Of a stretch of 64,000 nt of DNA, positions 22,456 through 34,964 are shown piece by piece (the first letter of the stretch is position 1; the number at the start of each line of letters is the position of its first letter). The notes under the pieces are model-generated. The model had not been told where the DNA came from and ran no database searches. It saw only the letters and a program-made list of their open reading frames with translations. Origin of the DNA: Plotosus lineatus (lineage: Eukaryota; Chordata; Actinopteri; Siluriformes; Plotosidae); the NCBI GenBank assembly GCA_024760905.1, contig CM045733.1, positions 70,726,001 to 70,790,000 on the forward strand. Direction: 5' to 3'. The translations under genes were made by a program, and so were the position numbers.

Positions 22456-25400
22456 TTTTGGCCCTTATGGACCATCTGCAATCTTCCCTAGTATACTTCA
22501 GTGGTGTGCGTCTTCACGTGGAATCTCCACAAACGCTGGTATCTGCTGTACAAGGAGGCAACGTGACTCTTCAGTGTGTGTACCGATATGAGCCAGAGGT
22601 CAATTCTCCTCGCAGGACAAGAGTAAAGTGGTTCTGGCAACCGAACACTGGTGAAAACCAAGAGCTGCGCGTTATGGTGGCGTTTGGATCCCGTCATAGA
22701 AGTTACGGCGACTTCCGAGGTCGAGTGCGTCTGCGCCGGGGTGCTCCAGGTGATGCGTCTCTGGTGATCAACCCATTGCTGAGTGACGACATGGGGCGCT
22801 ACCGCTGTGAGATCATAGACGGCCTGGAAGACGAGAGTGTTACAGTGGAGCTTCAGTTTCGGGGTGACATAATCATCTGTAACTCACATCGTATAATATA
22901 AGCTAAGTCGCCATTATTAGGTAATAAGTATACTTTATTCAGTTACACCTGCACTCTGACCATATTATTGCTCAAGGTGCACCAACTACATAGGCAGATT
23001 TGTAGCTATACAGTTGCTGCCTACACTGTCTATTATCCTTCAAGGACAAAGTCATTCTAAAATTTGATCAATGGGATGTCTTGACATGCTTAGTGTTGCT
23101 TATAATGTAGTTTCTTTATTCCCAAAAATTGTTGGTGGTTTTGAGCCTCATTAGTGTCACAGAATGACATGGCTAGTTTAAGTACAGTGGTACCTCACTT
23201 TACGAAATTAATCCGTTCCAGTGCCTTTTTCGTAAACTGCGTTTTTCGTAAGTTGAACCGCATTTTACATGTAAAACATGTGATTCATTCCAAGGATCCC
23301 AAGACTACCCCATAAACCCTTTAAAAATTATAAAAGTACACCAATTTTGTACGAAATATGTTAAAATATATTTACCTTTTTAAAAAATCTCCCGAACCAC
23401 CCATGCAACGCTTTAAACTCCAGGGGTTGCTGGTCTTAAGAACCCTCACCCCCCACCCTCCTTCAAGAGGTCCTTAAATATGGCGGTTGCTTTTTCCGAA
23501 ATAATCGCCTCCGTCACTGTATCTTCGCTTTTAAGGCCTCCTTCTGCTTCAATATCGTCACGATTTCACTCAACCAAATTCCACTTTCATATTTTTTTAT
23601 CATCTCCTGTCTTACCTTTATTGATAACGGAGCCCACTTCTTCTTTTCAGTCTCACTGAGAATCACTTTCTTTGGGCTCATGATTAATAACGAAAAATAA
23701 CTGCAATAAGCACACTCAAAAAAGCTCTCGAAACTCACGAACCAACAGTACAACTGTCCTTCACGCGTGTGTTGAACAATGGTCGAAGGCACACGAAAAG
23801 CATTATGGGTACAGTACTGTATTATCGAGATTCAGCTCCCTCATTGCCAATGGGAGGCCAGCGGGGTGGGGTGTTGGGAGACAACCAATGGGAAAGCAAC
23901 TCGCGCATTGTTTGAGTGTTTGAAGGGCGCGTTTGAATTTTTAAGATGGCGTTTTCGTAACGTGAACTTGTTTCGTATCCAAAGACAAAAATTTTAGGAA
24001 AATGCGTTTCATAACCTGCATTTTTCATTTGGTGAGACTTTCATAAAGTGAGATACAGAAATACTGTGCTTTTTTCTTTGGTCTTGGCCAATTCTTAAAT
24101 ACCAGTCACTATTCCTTTATCATGCAATGGCTATCAATAAGACAGAGTAAAGAATAACCCTTTCTTTCTCCAAGACATAAGAAGCTTGCCAACTTCATCT
24201 TTTCAAATGAGTAGTCATATTGCAGCACATGATTAGTGCAAAACACTAAGTGCTATCTACTCTTTTGCATATGTAAACTTAAAAACACCCAGTATTAGCC
24301 TAGTGTGGTGATGATTGGGTGGAGGAATAGCCCACCCTCTCCCCCGTCAGATGTGTCAAGTTGTGCTGTTGTTGTTCTCGCAGTCACAGATGGCTGTGGC
24401 ATTGTTGGAATCTGAAGTTAAGATCCCTGGACAAAAGGCTGAATGCTTTTTGGTCGCACCACTTGGGAACTGCAATAGGAGGAGTCTTGGACTCTTGTGA
24501 TAACTGGCATGTTTTGCTTTAAAAACAACAGATCCATTGGAGGAAACTATCAACCAATTCATGAAAACAAATCAGCATGCTGAGGAATTAATTTTATTAT
24601 TTAATATTTTGTACTGCACATCACATACTGGTCCAAATGTGTAATAGTGCTTCCTTGAAATTAAGTCATACGTAACCTGATCACCATAGACGCATTTTTA
24701 TTCAAATTTTTAAAACTTATAAGGTTCTTTATGAGCTATGCACTCGATTTGTCTTAAATATCAACAATACCAAACTGAGGGCAACAATTTATTTGGTAAA
24801 AAAATTTTTTTTTAATTGATGGCATATTTTTGAGTTTATTTTTTGTATTATTATTTTAAAATTTGTTTCTTTTTCTTTTGTTACTTATTTCTTCAAGTTG
24901 AGTAGGTTTTGCAATGCCACTTTTTCCACTTTAATTTTTCTGTGCCTGCATATCCAAGTAGTAGAAAAACAAATAACATTTGCTCATATCCAGTGGATAT
25001 GAATAATATAATATTTATAAATATTCAACATTTTAAGATTAAATTTCCTTTCATCCCAATTTGCCCTGTTCTTCAGTATAAGAGCAATCATTGGACCACC
25101 AGTGGTAGTGATGCATTGAGTGTTTTGGTGCTATTGCATGAATCAGGCACAGCTTGAATGGTAAAGTAACTCACAATGAATTATATGGTCAGAAAGTACT
25201 GACACTGGTGTGGGGCTTGAGAGCGACTCATGCCATTAATGCATGCAGATAGAGCTAATCTCCAAATGTATAATCTTACAAGATGCACCAACAAACTGTT
25301 AAATTGGAATCAATAAACCGTTCATAGCTGATGACACTCATACCAGCATTTCATACATTCCCAAATCTTCATATTACTGTTGGGACAGTTTTGTGAATGA

Positions 25401-28400
25401 ATTCCACCAGTGAAATAATATCATCACTTTTCTATGATACAAACAGTGGTTAATGGTGGATTAGTTGATGGACTAGAGATCATGTCAAACTGTGCATACC
25501 AGTAGGTGGGCTACATTTGGAAATGATATACCTACAGTAGCACAGATATGGTAGGATTAGCTGAAAAAATGGTCACAAAGTTTGTTGCAGTATTTTTTAA
25601 TCATATTAAATGACATGTCCCCCCCAGTGCGGCTAACTGGGTTATCAAAGGCGGGCCATGTCTCTCACTGTCTATGGTGAGAGGCACTGTGTGTCATACA
25701 AGTATCATTTTATGACCATTCAAGTATGGTAAATTCCACAAACTGTACCCAAAGTAATATTTGTATTTTTCATATAAAACAACACATTTTTAGAAGACTA
25801 GGCTTGCAATTTACTGCAGCTTCAGCACTTCTCCACAAAATCAGTATATATCGGCAACTTGGAAATATTGGAAGTACTGGAAAGTTCATTCTGTATGACA
25901 ATATGAGTATCAAGTGAAACTTTGTCATTTTGTTTAATGTTATGTGCACTCACAGTTTGTTTGTCTTCCACAGGTGTAGTGTTTCCATATTACTCTCCCA
26001 TGGGTCGTTACCAGTTCAACTTCCAGGAAGCTAAAGAGGCATGTGAGCAGCAGGGTGCTTGCTTGGCCACATTTGAGCAGCTGTTTACAGCCTGGGAAGA
26101 AGACCAGTTTGACTGGTGCAATGCTGGCTGGCTGGCTGATGGGACAGCACAGTACCCTGTAGCAGTGCCTCGAGATGCCTGTGGTGGTACAGACCTGGCG
26201 CCAGGTGTAAGAAGCTATGGTATACGCCACAAAACCAATGAACGATTTGATGCATACTGCTTCACTTCTTCAATTCGAGGTAATCACTTTCCATTTAGTT
26301 TTGCATCTGTACAAATATGAAACAGTCACTATTCATTATTAGGAGCACCAGTAGACCTGCTCATGCATTTATCCAATTAGCACATCATACGGCCTGGACA
26401 GAGCCGAAGTCTGAAGCTACAGTAAACATACAGTACAGTGGTGCCTCGGTATTCGACCATAATTTCCCAACGACTGGTCGAATTCCGATTTGGTCTGGCA
26501 ATTTGGTGTTGCGAGAAGAATTGAATCAAAGTACTCACGTAATTAAGAAACTTAGGGTGGTTCTCGCTTCGAGAGCATCAAACCAATTTGCACTGTGGGT
26601 TACCCATAGACTACAGCTGATACGTTTAAAATGCAGTGGTACTTCAGTACTCGAATGCTTTAGAGGTCAAACAAATTGGAATTCGATCAAAAAATCCAGG
26701 GGGTTTTTTTGGTCTGGAAGTTGACCAAAATCCCGAAGATGAACACTAAAAAAAGACCAAGAGGATGAGGAAATGTGCGCTTTCCGGAAGTCCGGAAGCT
26801 GTTGATACTACAGCATGTATCACCCTGATAAAGCAAGCGCTGTTTTGGGAAAGTCCGGAAGTTGTTGATACTATGTATTGCTGTGAACACCTTTAACGAT
26901 GAGATCATGAGCCACTTCCTAAACCATACAACATCGCTGGCCTCAACACCGTCTTGTACACTTTTTCTTTCATTCTTGCCGATACCCTCCTATCACACAT
27001 CACATCGGACACTTTTCTCCAACCATTCCAACCTGCCTGCAGACGCTTCTTCACCTCTTTTCCACACTCTCCACTGCTCTGGATTGTTGAGCATAAGTAC
27101 TTAAAATCCTCCACCTTCCTGATCTCTGCTCCCTGTAACCTCACCGTTCCTCTTGGGTCCTTGTCATTCATACACATGTCTTACTGAGGCTAACCTTCAT
27201 TCCCCCCCTTTCCAGGGCATACCTCCACCTCTCTAGATTTTCCTGCACTTGTTCTCTGCTCTCACTACAGATCACAATGTCATCTGCAAACATCATAGTC
27301 CATGGGGAATCTTGTCTAACCTCGTATGTCAGCCTGTCCATCACCATAGCAAACAAGAAGGGGCTCAGAGCTGACCCTTGATGCAGTCCCACCTCCACCG
27401 TGAACTCTTCTGTCACACCGACGGCACACGTCATCACTGTCTTACATCTCTCATACATGTCCTGCACCACTCTAACAAACTTCTTTGCCACTCCCGACTT
27501 CCTCATGCAATACCACAGTTCCTCTCTCGGCACCCTGTCATATGCTTTCTCCAGATCCACAAAGGCACAATGCAGCTCCGTCTGACCTTCTCTGTACTTC
27601 TCTATTAACATCCTCAAGGCAAACACTGCATCTGTGGTGCTCTCTCTTGGCATGAAACCAAACTGTTGTTCACAAATGCTGACCTCTGCTCTTAGTCTAG
27701 CTTCCACTATTCTTTCCCATAACTTCATTGTATGGCTCATCAACTTTATCCCTCTGTCGTTGCCACAACTCTGCATGTCTCCCTTGTTCTTAAAAATGGG
27801 CACCATCACACTTCTCCATTTCTCTGGCATCCTCTCACTCTCTAAGACCTTGTTGAATGTTCTTGTCAGGAAATCTACTGCTACCTCTCCTAGACACTTT
27901 CATACCTCCACTGGTATGTCATCAGGACCAACTGCCTTTCCACTCTTTCCAGTAGTAATCTTTGCTACTTCCTGGTCCTCAACGGTCACCTCTTCTACTC
28001 TTTTTTTCTCTCTCATTTTCCTCATTCATCAGCTCTTCAAAGTACTCTTTCCATCTTCCCAGCACACTTCTGTCATCAGTCAATACGTTTCCCTCTCTGT
28101 CCTTAATCACCCCAACTTGCTGCACGTCCTTCCCATCTCTATTTCTCTGCTGTGCCAACCTGTATAAATCATTCTCCCTCTTTACTTTCCAACCGAGCAT
28201 ACAAGTCATCATACGCCCTCTGTTTGGTCTTTGGCACCGCTACCATCACCTTACGCATCCCTGTACTCCTGTTTACTCTCGTGAGGTGGAACTATGAAGT
28301 GCTGAGTAAGTGGATCTAATTATCTTGTATTAGTACAGTACAGTGTAATCTGATTGGACCTGGGAATTAAGAAAGCATGCTTGAATCAAAACAATAAGCA

Positions 28401-29778
28401 ACCACTGTTTGTCACAGTCAGTTCAGATGCCATTTAAATTATTAAAGCACAACAATGATGACACCATCTGCATCTAGAACTGGTGCTGTCAAAATTGTTG
28501 TGCTTTTAAAAACAATACTATCTATGTAATTATTATTTTTTTAAAATCTTATTTTAGTTTGCTTTTCTTTGTTTGTATGAAGTATATACTAGAAGTCTAA
28601 ATGACTTTATAAATATACTCTTATCTGCACAGTGCTGAGCTCTGATTGAAGTGCATGGAATGTACCTGACTTGCCTCTCTCATAGTTAAAATAAGTTAAG
28701 ATATGCTATCAAAAGTCTTGATTTGGTCTGCTATACTTTTTTTATTTTGTTATTTTTCAATTATTCACCTTAGACTCTGAGGCTGTGGCTTTCCTTTGAC
28801 ATATAATTGTTACATAATACACTCTGAGACAAGAAAGAGTTCTTAAGGATTCCTTATGGATTATACATATTAATTATAGACAATAATTTTCATATATTTT
28901 GTTTTGGGGTTTTTTTTTTTTCAAAAAATTCAGTGCACTTTATACAACAACTGAAAAATCTGCAAAAGGATTCTAATAGAAAAATGCTAGGAGGACTTCC
29001 CCAAAAAGTACCAACAGGTGCTGCAGAATTCCAATGCATCATATGACTCATTCCAGCTGGAGCAAACATTCTACGTCTCCACCCTGCAAGAAGGGCTGAA
29101 CTAGAGAGCTGTTTGTACTTGTGATGAAGCCAGCAGATAATACACATTAAATAAACTTTAGCCTTCATCGATTAAAACTGTCTTCAGTAATCATTTCTAA
29201 AATTCTCACAAGTCTTCAAAGAACAAAAACATTCTCAGATTGTGTCCTGACAGCATCAGCTCAAAGGAATCTGTTCTTTGGCTTGCATCCTTTCCTGAAC
29301 TAATTATCTTAATGTTAACATATCATTAGAGTTTGGAAAGGAATCTGTTTTCAAGATAAGCAGTTGTGTGTTTTGGACTCTAAAACAAGAATAAATAATA
29401 AGTCAACTAACCCTTCGCTATCATCGAGTGTGGTGAAGATGCTATGTGGGCAGGCATGAGATGGTGCGTAACAGAGAAGGGAGAAGGAGAATTTTGTGTA
29501 CGTGCAAGCTACAAATGCCAGCGAAGAAAGGCTCGTGGTGAGCTCTCACAAGGCCAGTGCTTCTCAAATAGTGGGGCTTGCCTCACAAAGGGGGCACGGT
29601 GTGATGCTAGGTGGGGCACATATGATGAAGAGCAAATGATATGGATTGCAGTAAGTACTATTTATATACAGTTGGCCCTCTACTTACGAAATTAATCCGT
29701 TGCAGTGCCTTTTTTCGTACCCTGGAGTATTCGTAAGTAGAGGTGCATTTTACATGCAAAACAGGTGATTCGTTCCAA

Positions 29779-29821
<43 letters not shown>

Positions 29822-30655
29822 GGACAGTGGTAGCTCATTGCTTAAAGCTTGATGAGCCATAAGTCAGGGGTTCATGCCTCAGCTCCACCACATTGCCAAT
29901 TTTGGGCCCTTGAGTGTGTTGTATAAAACTGATAAATATTAGTCACAGTCTGCCACATGCTATGAATGTAAGTAAATTGTAAATGTAATAATTATTTACC
30001 AAAGGCGGGGGTTGAATTGAGATTCTAATTGGATATTCTTGATTGCCCCTAGGGGTGTGTGTGTCTGTGTGGGCCCTCTGATGGTCTGGCAAGCTGTTAC
30101 GGTTGTACCCCAACTTTGCCCGGCGTCGGATGGGATGGGCTCCAACCTCCCCACTATGCCAGTAAAGAATAAAAAGTTTCAGAAAAGTAAATGAAATCAA
30201 TTTTTTTCTTTTACTTTTTTTTTAATTGATTCAAGAATTCTTCTGAGTTTATGAAGAAATTTTTTGAAGATGTTTTGAATTGCTTTATGAAATGTTTACA
30301 ACATGACCTTTTCAAAATGAATATATTGTGAGAAAACAGGAGAATGATTGTTCTGTTCTTGATTTCAGGTGAGGTTTACTTTCTGCATCAACAACTCAAG
30401 CTGAACTTTTCTGAAGCAGTGGAGGAGTGTGTGAAGGATGGAGCTCAGATTGCCAACGTGGGTCAGCTGTATGCAGCATGGAGGTTTGCAGGCTTGGATC
30501 AGTGTGATGCTGGGTGGATGGCTGATGGCAGCGTGCGTTACCCCATCGCCAAACCCAGAGCCAACTGCGGCCCACTTGAACCTGGTGTACGTAGCTTTGG
30601 TTTCCTTCCCAAGCATTTAAAATATGGAGTGTACTGTCACAAAGTCAGATGGTAA
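22106..30655 (+). CDS. hapln3: hapln3, hyaluronan and proteoglycan link protein 3
   Basis: Link proteins are secreted and lock the aggrecan G1 domain onto hyaluronan in the extracellular matrix. Coding exons are 22106-22223, 22492-22863, 25974-26279 and 30369-30655; spliced they give 360 codons plus stop, the length of human HAPLN3. Order: signal peptide (residues 1 to about 20, a run of eight leucines), Ig V domain (NVTLQC to YRCEII), Link 1 ([35 protein letters not shown]) and Link 2 (LNFSEAVEECV, CDAGWMADG, CGPLEPGVRSFG). RYEPEVNSPRR and GLEDESVTVEL point to HAPLN3 rather than paralogues, as does position next to mfge8 and acan. Met at 22112 is an alternative start. The C-terminus ends YGVYCHKVRW. 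Confidence 0.95.
22366..22450. repeat. (CT)n-(TA)n microsatellite in hapln3 intron 1
   Basis: A CT run of about 40 bases passes into about 48 bases of TA, ending 41 bases before the hapln3 exon 2 acceptor in a 268-base intron. Confidence 0.95.
22492..22863 (+). CDS. hapln3: hapln3 exon 2: Ig V domain
   Basis: The only phase-compatible acceptor is ttccctag at 22491, giving I-YFSGVRLHVESPQTL. The Ig cysteines are in NVTLQCVYRY and GRYRCEIIDG; the tryptophan is in RVKWFWQP. The donor is gtgaca. The acceptor follows a (CT)n(TA)n microsatellite. Confidence 0.94.
23185..24066 (-). mobile_element. Tigger (TcMar) transposon, no LINE inside
   Basis: Starts ta-cagtggtacctcacttt and ends in a decayed copy of the same TIR. 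Minus-strand frame 23514-23792 holds the same Tigger N-terminus (MSPKKVILSETEKKKWAPLS). It matches the 6.9-kb copy throughout and supplies the empty site for the LINE there. Confidence 0.85.
24070..25973. other. hapln3: hapln3 intron 2, right half, mostly unique
   Basis: AT-rich sequence without convincing exons. The only repeat recognised is a SINE body fragment at 25,619-25,687 (see its own entry). Confidence 0.6.
25619..25687 (+). repeat. tRNA SINE body fragment
   Basis: Only the central part survives: cagtgcggctaactgggtta to tctctcactgtctatggtga. Head and tail are missing. Confidence 0.8.
25974..26279 (+). CDS. hapln3: hapln3 exon 3: Link module 1
   Basis: The acceptor is ttccacag and the donor gtaatc; both boundaries are phase 1. 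It reads VVFPYYSPMGRYQFNFQEAK, with four Link cysteines in KEAC, DWCNAGW, DACGG and AYCF. Confidence 0.96.
26436..26760. mobile_element. fragments of Tigger-type MITEs
   Basis: Two TIR-like starts are seen: cagtggtgcctcggtattcg at 26,436 and cagtggtacttcagtactcg at 26,634. No matching second ends are clear, so boundaries are approximate. Confidence 0.5.
26910..28281 (-). mobile_element. RTE-like LINE copy 4, internal fragment
   Basis: The minus-strand frame 27168-27830 codes the reverse transcriptase core ([23 protein letters not shown]), continuing in 26905-27177 after the same 7-nt deletion as copy 3. Unusually, both LINE ends are missing, including the 3' end that normal insertions keep. 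No target duplication was found. Confidence 0.9.
28290..29550. other. hapln3: hapln3 intron 3, unassigned sequence
   Basis: No recognised repeat or exon. A minus-strand frame at 28,890-29,168 is 92 codons long and rich in Cys, Ser and Trp, but matches no domain I know; it may be a repeat remnant. Confidence 0.45.
29559..29625. mobile_element. hAT-like terminal fragment
   Basis: The sequence cagtgcttctcaaatagtgg followed by a G-rich block resembles the terminal repeat of hAT/Charlie-type elements. No second end was found. Confidence 0.4.
29673..29819. mobile_element. Tigger-type end fragment with (AT)n
   Basis: It begins cagttggccctctacttacg and continues like the 6.9-kb Tigger (ttacatgcaaaacaggtgat) until an AT microsatellite at 29,780-29,817 replaces the rest. 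Confidence 0.65.
30035..30195 (+). repeat. SINE tail, L2-like
   Basis: A (GT)-rich stretch is followed by ggtctggcaagctgttacgg and an L2-like tail. An unrelated tRNA-like segment (acagtggtagctcattgctt) lies just before, at 29,823-29,920. Confidence 0.6.
30369..30655 (+). CDS. hapln3: hapln3 exon 4: Link module 2 and stop
   Basis: The acceptor is ttgatttcag. It reads EVYFLHQQLKLNFSEAVEEC, QCDAGWMADGSVRYPIAKPR and NCGPLEPGVRSFGF, then YGVYCHKVRW and TAA. Four Link cysteines are present. Confidence 0.96.
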
Positions 30656-33022
30656 GACTGACATAGCTGTGATCATCAGTGTAAAATACAATCAACAGAA
30701 AATGAGAATTCTGGCAGAGCATGTATGCTTTGATGAGTCATCTTCCAATTCTCATAATGCAAATGAAGGGTGTCAGAGCTGTTCCTCTGAATCTGCAAGC
30801 AATTTAGTTTGGATTAAAATACGATTTGTTTTTCATTCTTTCATTTCTTGATTTTAAACATGTAAAATTAAATATTAAACCAAGTGTCACTCAGGGAACA
30901 GGTCTACATTAAAACTACCCAAGATAAAATTTCTTGCATTATATAAACCATTGGCCCTTCAGTGTACAGTACACAGTATGTTCTGCAATCATATGTACTA
31001 CAGGTATGTACTCCATGTGCATATAGACATCTTTATCACATTTTACATATAGCTACAACAAAGCAAACCATCATGGAAGTTACTGTTTCTCATACGTTTT
31101 TGCTCGATGACAGAGCCTTGGATTTGTAGTATCCTACATAGTTATGTTTAATTCCACTAACTGTGTCTATGCCATAGTTTATGCATGTTCAGTTTATTTT
31201 TAATAAATTTTTTTTTTTTTTTTTAAATTTATAGTGCTGATGATTGTGAAAAATATTTATTTTTCCATCACTTGTTGCATATATGAGGAATGATACCATG
31301 CTATATTCTGTAGTATTGCATCCCCCCAGTACCAGAGTTCCTGATTTGATCCTTTATCCAGGTTACTGTTGGGTTGAATTTTTCAATCTTCTGCATAGTC
31401 CATTTGTGTCTGTATGGGTTTCATCGGGGTTTGGAAGGTTCATGCTGGTAGGTTGAATTTAGGTTTGTATGAGTTTGACGGAGGCAGAGAGATTGGATAT
31501 GTGTATGAGACATGCACCTCTGCTTTGTCTAGGATAAAGCAAAGCAGAAGTAACCTTACATTTGAACACTCATCTATACAAGTTTGTCAACCATGCCAAA
31601 CTTTCACTCACTTACTTATTACTCACTCATTGGAAGAACCATTTACTCCTACTATAGTCAAGGGGCCTATAGCTTATTTCAGCCAACACTGGGTGAAGGT
31701 AAACAACTTGCCAGACTCTCACAGTGCCAACACACCCACACTTTTACTCACACCTACAGGCAATTTGGAACAACCACCTTACCAAGCCTGAGACTTGCAC
31801 CCAAGATCCTCTTGCTGTGAAGCAGCTCTCCTAACCTCTATGCCAATGTGCCACCCCTGCCATCATCTTGTATAAAAACAGCTCCTACACAATACTGTGT
31901 TAGTATATTTTTTATTTTTATGGAACAATATGCAGTGTTAAAAAGTTCAGAACTGGAATATCTCCGATCTTAGAAACATTTGTCCTTCACTGATGTTAGA
32001 AACCATAGACAGTAATTTACTATCCTAGACATTTAATTTTGATTTAGTGGAGCTTTTATTACAGTTGTTTACAAATTTCTGTTCAATTGGTTTGATATCT
32101 CGAGTAACATTATGGAGTCTATTTAATATGAGGCACTAGATACTCATTTCCAAACACTGAGTATCCCAATCCTTTCTCCTTTTTTTAATAGCGTAATGCA
32201 TATTTTTGTATTATTAATGAACAACCTTTTCCGGTCTCAGGTTCTGCCAATCAGTCTATCACTCCTTGCTTATATACTAATGTATTAACATAAAGCTATT
32301 GTAGATGATTCTATTGGCTCCCCATGAAGAACCAAGAACTATTTTCAAAGCAGCAATCAAGTTCTTGTTCTATTTAGAATTCCTGTGCAAGTTCTCATGT
32401 CTGTGCGAGTTTTCCTTGGGGTCTCCAGTTTTCTCTTAGGTCTCAAACATATATTGTACAGCTCAGTGGATGGATTAGTGACTCTAAACTGTGCTCCTAG
32501 GTGTGAACATATGGATATTTGTTTATGGGATCCTGGAATAGAGTGATACCCCAATAGAGCAACGCTGACCGCTCCTGTTCCTGAAAATTCGTCTTGCCAG
32601 AGACTCTTGTTCTAGCCTTAAACTTGCCCATCTGATCATCTAATTCTTTCTTTAAGACTTAAGACTTTGAAAGGAAGACTAGATCCTGGGTGTTTTAGTC
32701 TTAAGAGAAGTTGTTCTCCCTGTACAAGGTTGGTCCTCACTGTTGTAGTGCATCTCACACTTAGTGTTCCAGATTGTTTGCAAGTTCTAAGCAGGAAAAA
32801 TTGGCAACTATGTGAGAATGAATGAAAGGTCTATCTATGAAACAACAGCCATGATGATGATGATGATGATGATGAAGAGCATTCGACAATCACTATCCGT
32901 AGGAAAATGATTTGGTGTGTTAATGCAGAATTTTTCACACCTGCAGGTTATTTTATGCAGTGATCAGTAGAGGGCACACTTAACCACATGAAAAAGGATT
33001 TTGTATGACGAAGTTGAAGCTG

Positions 33023-33077
<55 letters not shown>

Positions 33078-34893
33078 ATCCTCTGCTGGACATCATACTC
33101 CAGCCATATGAAACCCTGGAAATATCCTGTTTGGTTTGGATATTAAGTGCCGTGAGGTAGACTCCTATGTACTATTTTGCACCGGCATTCCCAAACATGG
33201 ACGAGGCATCGTGATGTTAATATGAAAAGACAATGCTATTGCTAAGCTGATGTGTGGTGTTGGTTTTTTCCTCTATGCTGCACTTTGGATTTGGATGATG
33301 GTGTTTACTGTTGCCTATGAAAGACATATTCATGAGCCTGCCTGTTTTGTTTTTTCTTCCTCTTTTCAGAGATTCCAGGAGATAGGCCTCTTTCGTAAAT
33401 AGGCAGTTAGTACAAAAATTGCACAAGGATAAATAAGTGCAAATGAACTGAATAGTATTTCACCTCATACTTAATGATACTTATTTCAAATTGGATTTGC
33501 ACAACATCTGTTGGTACAACTGCATTACAGTATTACTTAATTGAAGTGTTATTATATGAAATCCTATATTTAAAAGTGACAGAAATCAAAACAAATTTAG
33601 TACAGACAGATGACCAACACCGGCCTGGAAAGCACATGTATTTTAGCCTCTGTTTATTCAGTGGACACAGGGGTGGCACTCCGATAGCTATGAGCTCAGT
33701 GTAACAGTTGACAGCAAGATAATGGCATATACAAATGTAGGCTATTACTTTGTATAACTAAAATAAAAACCAGTGCAATAATCACCACTTATTTTACAGA
33801 GATGGCTCTGGGTTACCCATACAAATTTTGGCATGTGAACATGTTAATATCTGTGGTGCCATCTTCCATTATCAGTGTTGGAATTGTGGCAGGCAGCTCT
33901 ATGCAATTTGCGATATTCTGTCTCTGTGTAATATAAGCATCCCCCAAAGTTTATAAGGGGAAAAAGCTGTCCTAAATAAAAAGACAATTCAGTTTGCTTG
34001 AAGCTTCTAGTTCTTAATAAATAATGTTTTCATTTCTATTGGTAAAGTATACCATTTTAATTTTTTTAAATTCCAGTGAACAGAAATGAAATTTAGATTC
34101 TGTTTTTCAGTTTTCAGACAAAAATAATCAATTGTGGCAAAAAGCATCCTCAGAATACATTTTAAATACTTTTGATTTTGTATCCAGCCGTAGTCACTGA
34201 AGCCTTTTGTCCTTGTATGTGTTACTCTCAAGCCTTCCTTACAATCACATACTTTATTTTCTTTTTTTACTCCTTCTTTATGAAAAAGCAGAGAAAATGA
34301 TGCAAAGCAGGAAGAAAAAATGGCCAACCAGAGGTGCAGTTTGTTTCCAATACTTCATTCCCCCCAGCTCCATAAAATATGCAGCCTGTTATTAAGATCT
34401 ATAATGTTGGGTTTTTTCTTTTTAAAATTTTAACTCGCTGTCTGATCCACCCAATTTCTTCATTCTTGTAACTGCATGATTGCAAATTAGTCTAACTGGA
34501 CTTTCTAAATAATTACAAGTAGTAACTGTATAATAAGCTTGAATAATTAAAAAGTATGCTGCGAGTTCAGGTGGTTAACTTTGGGTTAAACATCAGGTTG
34601 TACAAGAAATAAAACCGTTTAATGGTGGGAAGATATTCTTTCCTTGAACTCTCACTCAGAGAATTTGTCCTTCTTTTTCTCCAACAAGGCACAGAGTAAG
34701 ACTCAAAAATAAATCAGCCAGGCGGACTACAGAACAAAATGTATTGTGCATCAGTGTATAAAGTGGACCCTGTTACCGAGGCTACTGGACAACTTCTGGG
34801 AAAATAAGATTTTTGCAGAGATGCTTTTTACCAACAACAGTCCTCTAGATGATTTGAAATGCGTGCCTTGTGTCCTGTTGAGAGGACTTTTCT
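30656..34893. other. intergenic between convergent hapln3 and acan
   Basis: It contains the 3'UTRs of both genes. A possible hapln3 poly(A) signal is AATAAA near 31,202; for acan the complement TTTATT occurs near 34,254. A degraded V-SINE (minus) lies at about 31,560-31,860, another at about 32,345-32,545, a (GATG)n run at 32,851-32,875 and (CA)n at 33,025-33,072. No other gene is seen. Confidence 0.55.
33025..33072. repeat. (CA)n microsatellite
   Basis: About 48 bases of CA. Confidence 0.96.
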
Positions 34894-34964
34894 TCATGTC
34901 TGACTGCTGACTGCTTTGGTATGCCACTCGTGGGATCTTTTTTGTTGTTGACTTTGTGTAGTGC
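34894..34964 (-). CDS. acan: acan terminal exon: short basic tail (candidate)
   Basis: A phase-compatible acceptor (cattaccag) opens a frame reading [20 protein letters not shown] then SQT and TGA. A short Lys/Arg-containing tail after the CCP is usual in aggrecan. No motif confirms it, so this exon is less certain than the rest. Confidence 0.6.

Noticed and set aside
23514..23792. Possible host gene with a CENP-B-like start
   Set aside because: It is the Tigger transposase N-terminus inside TIRs and it is truncated.
28890..29168. 92-codon minus-strand frame rich in Cys and Ser
   Set aside because: No conserved motif, no splice context and no start-site support; left as unassigned.
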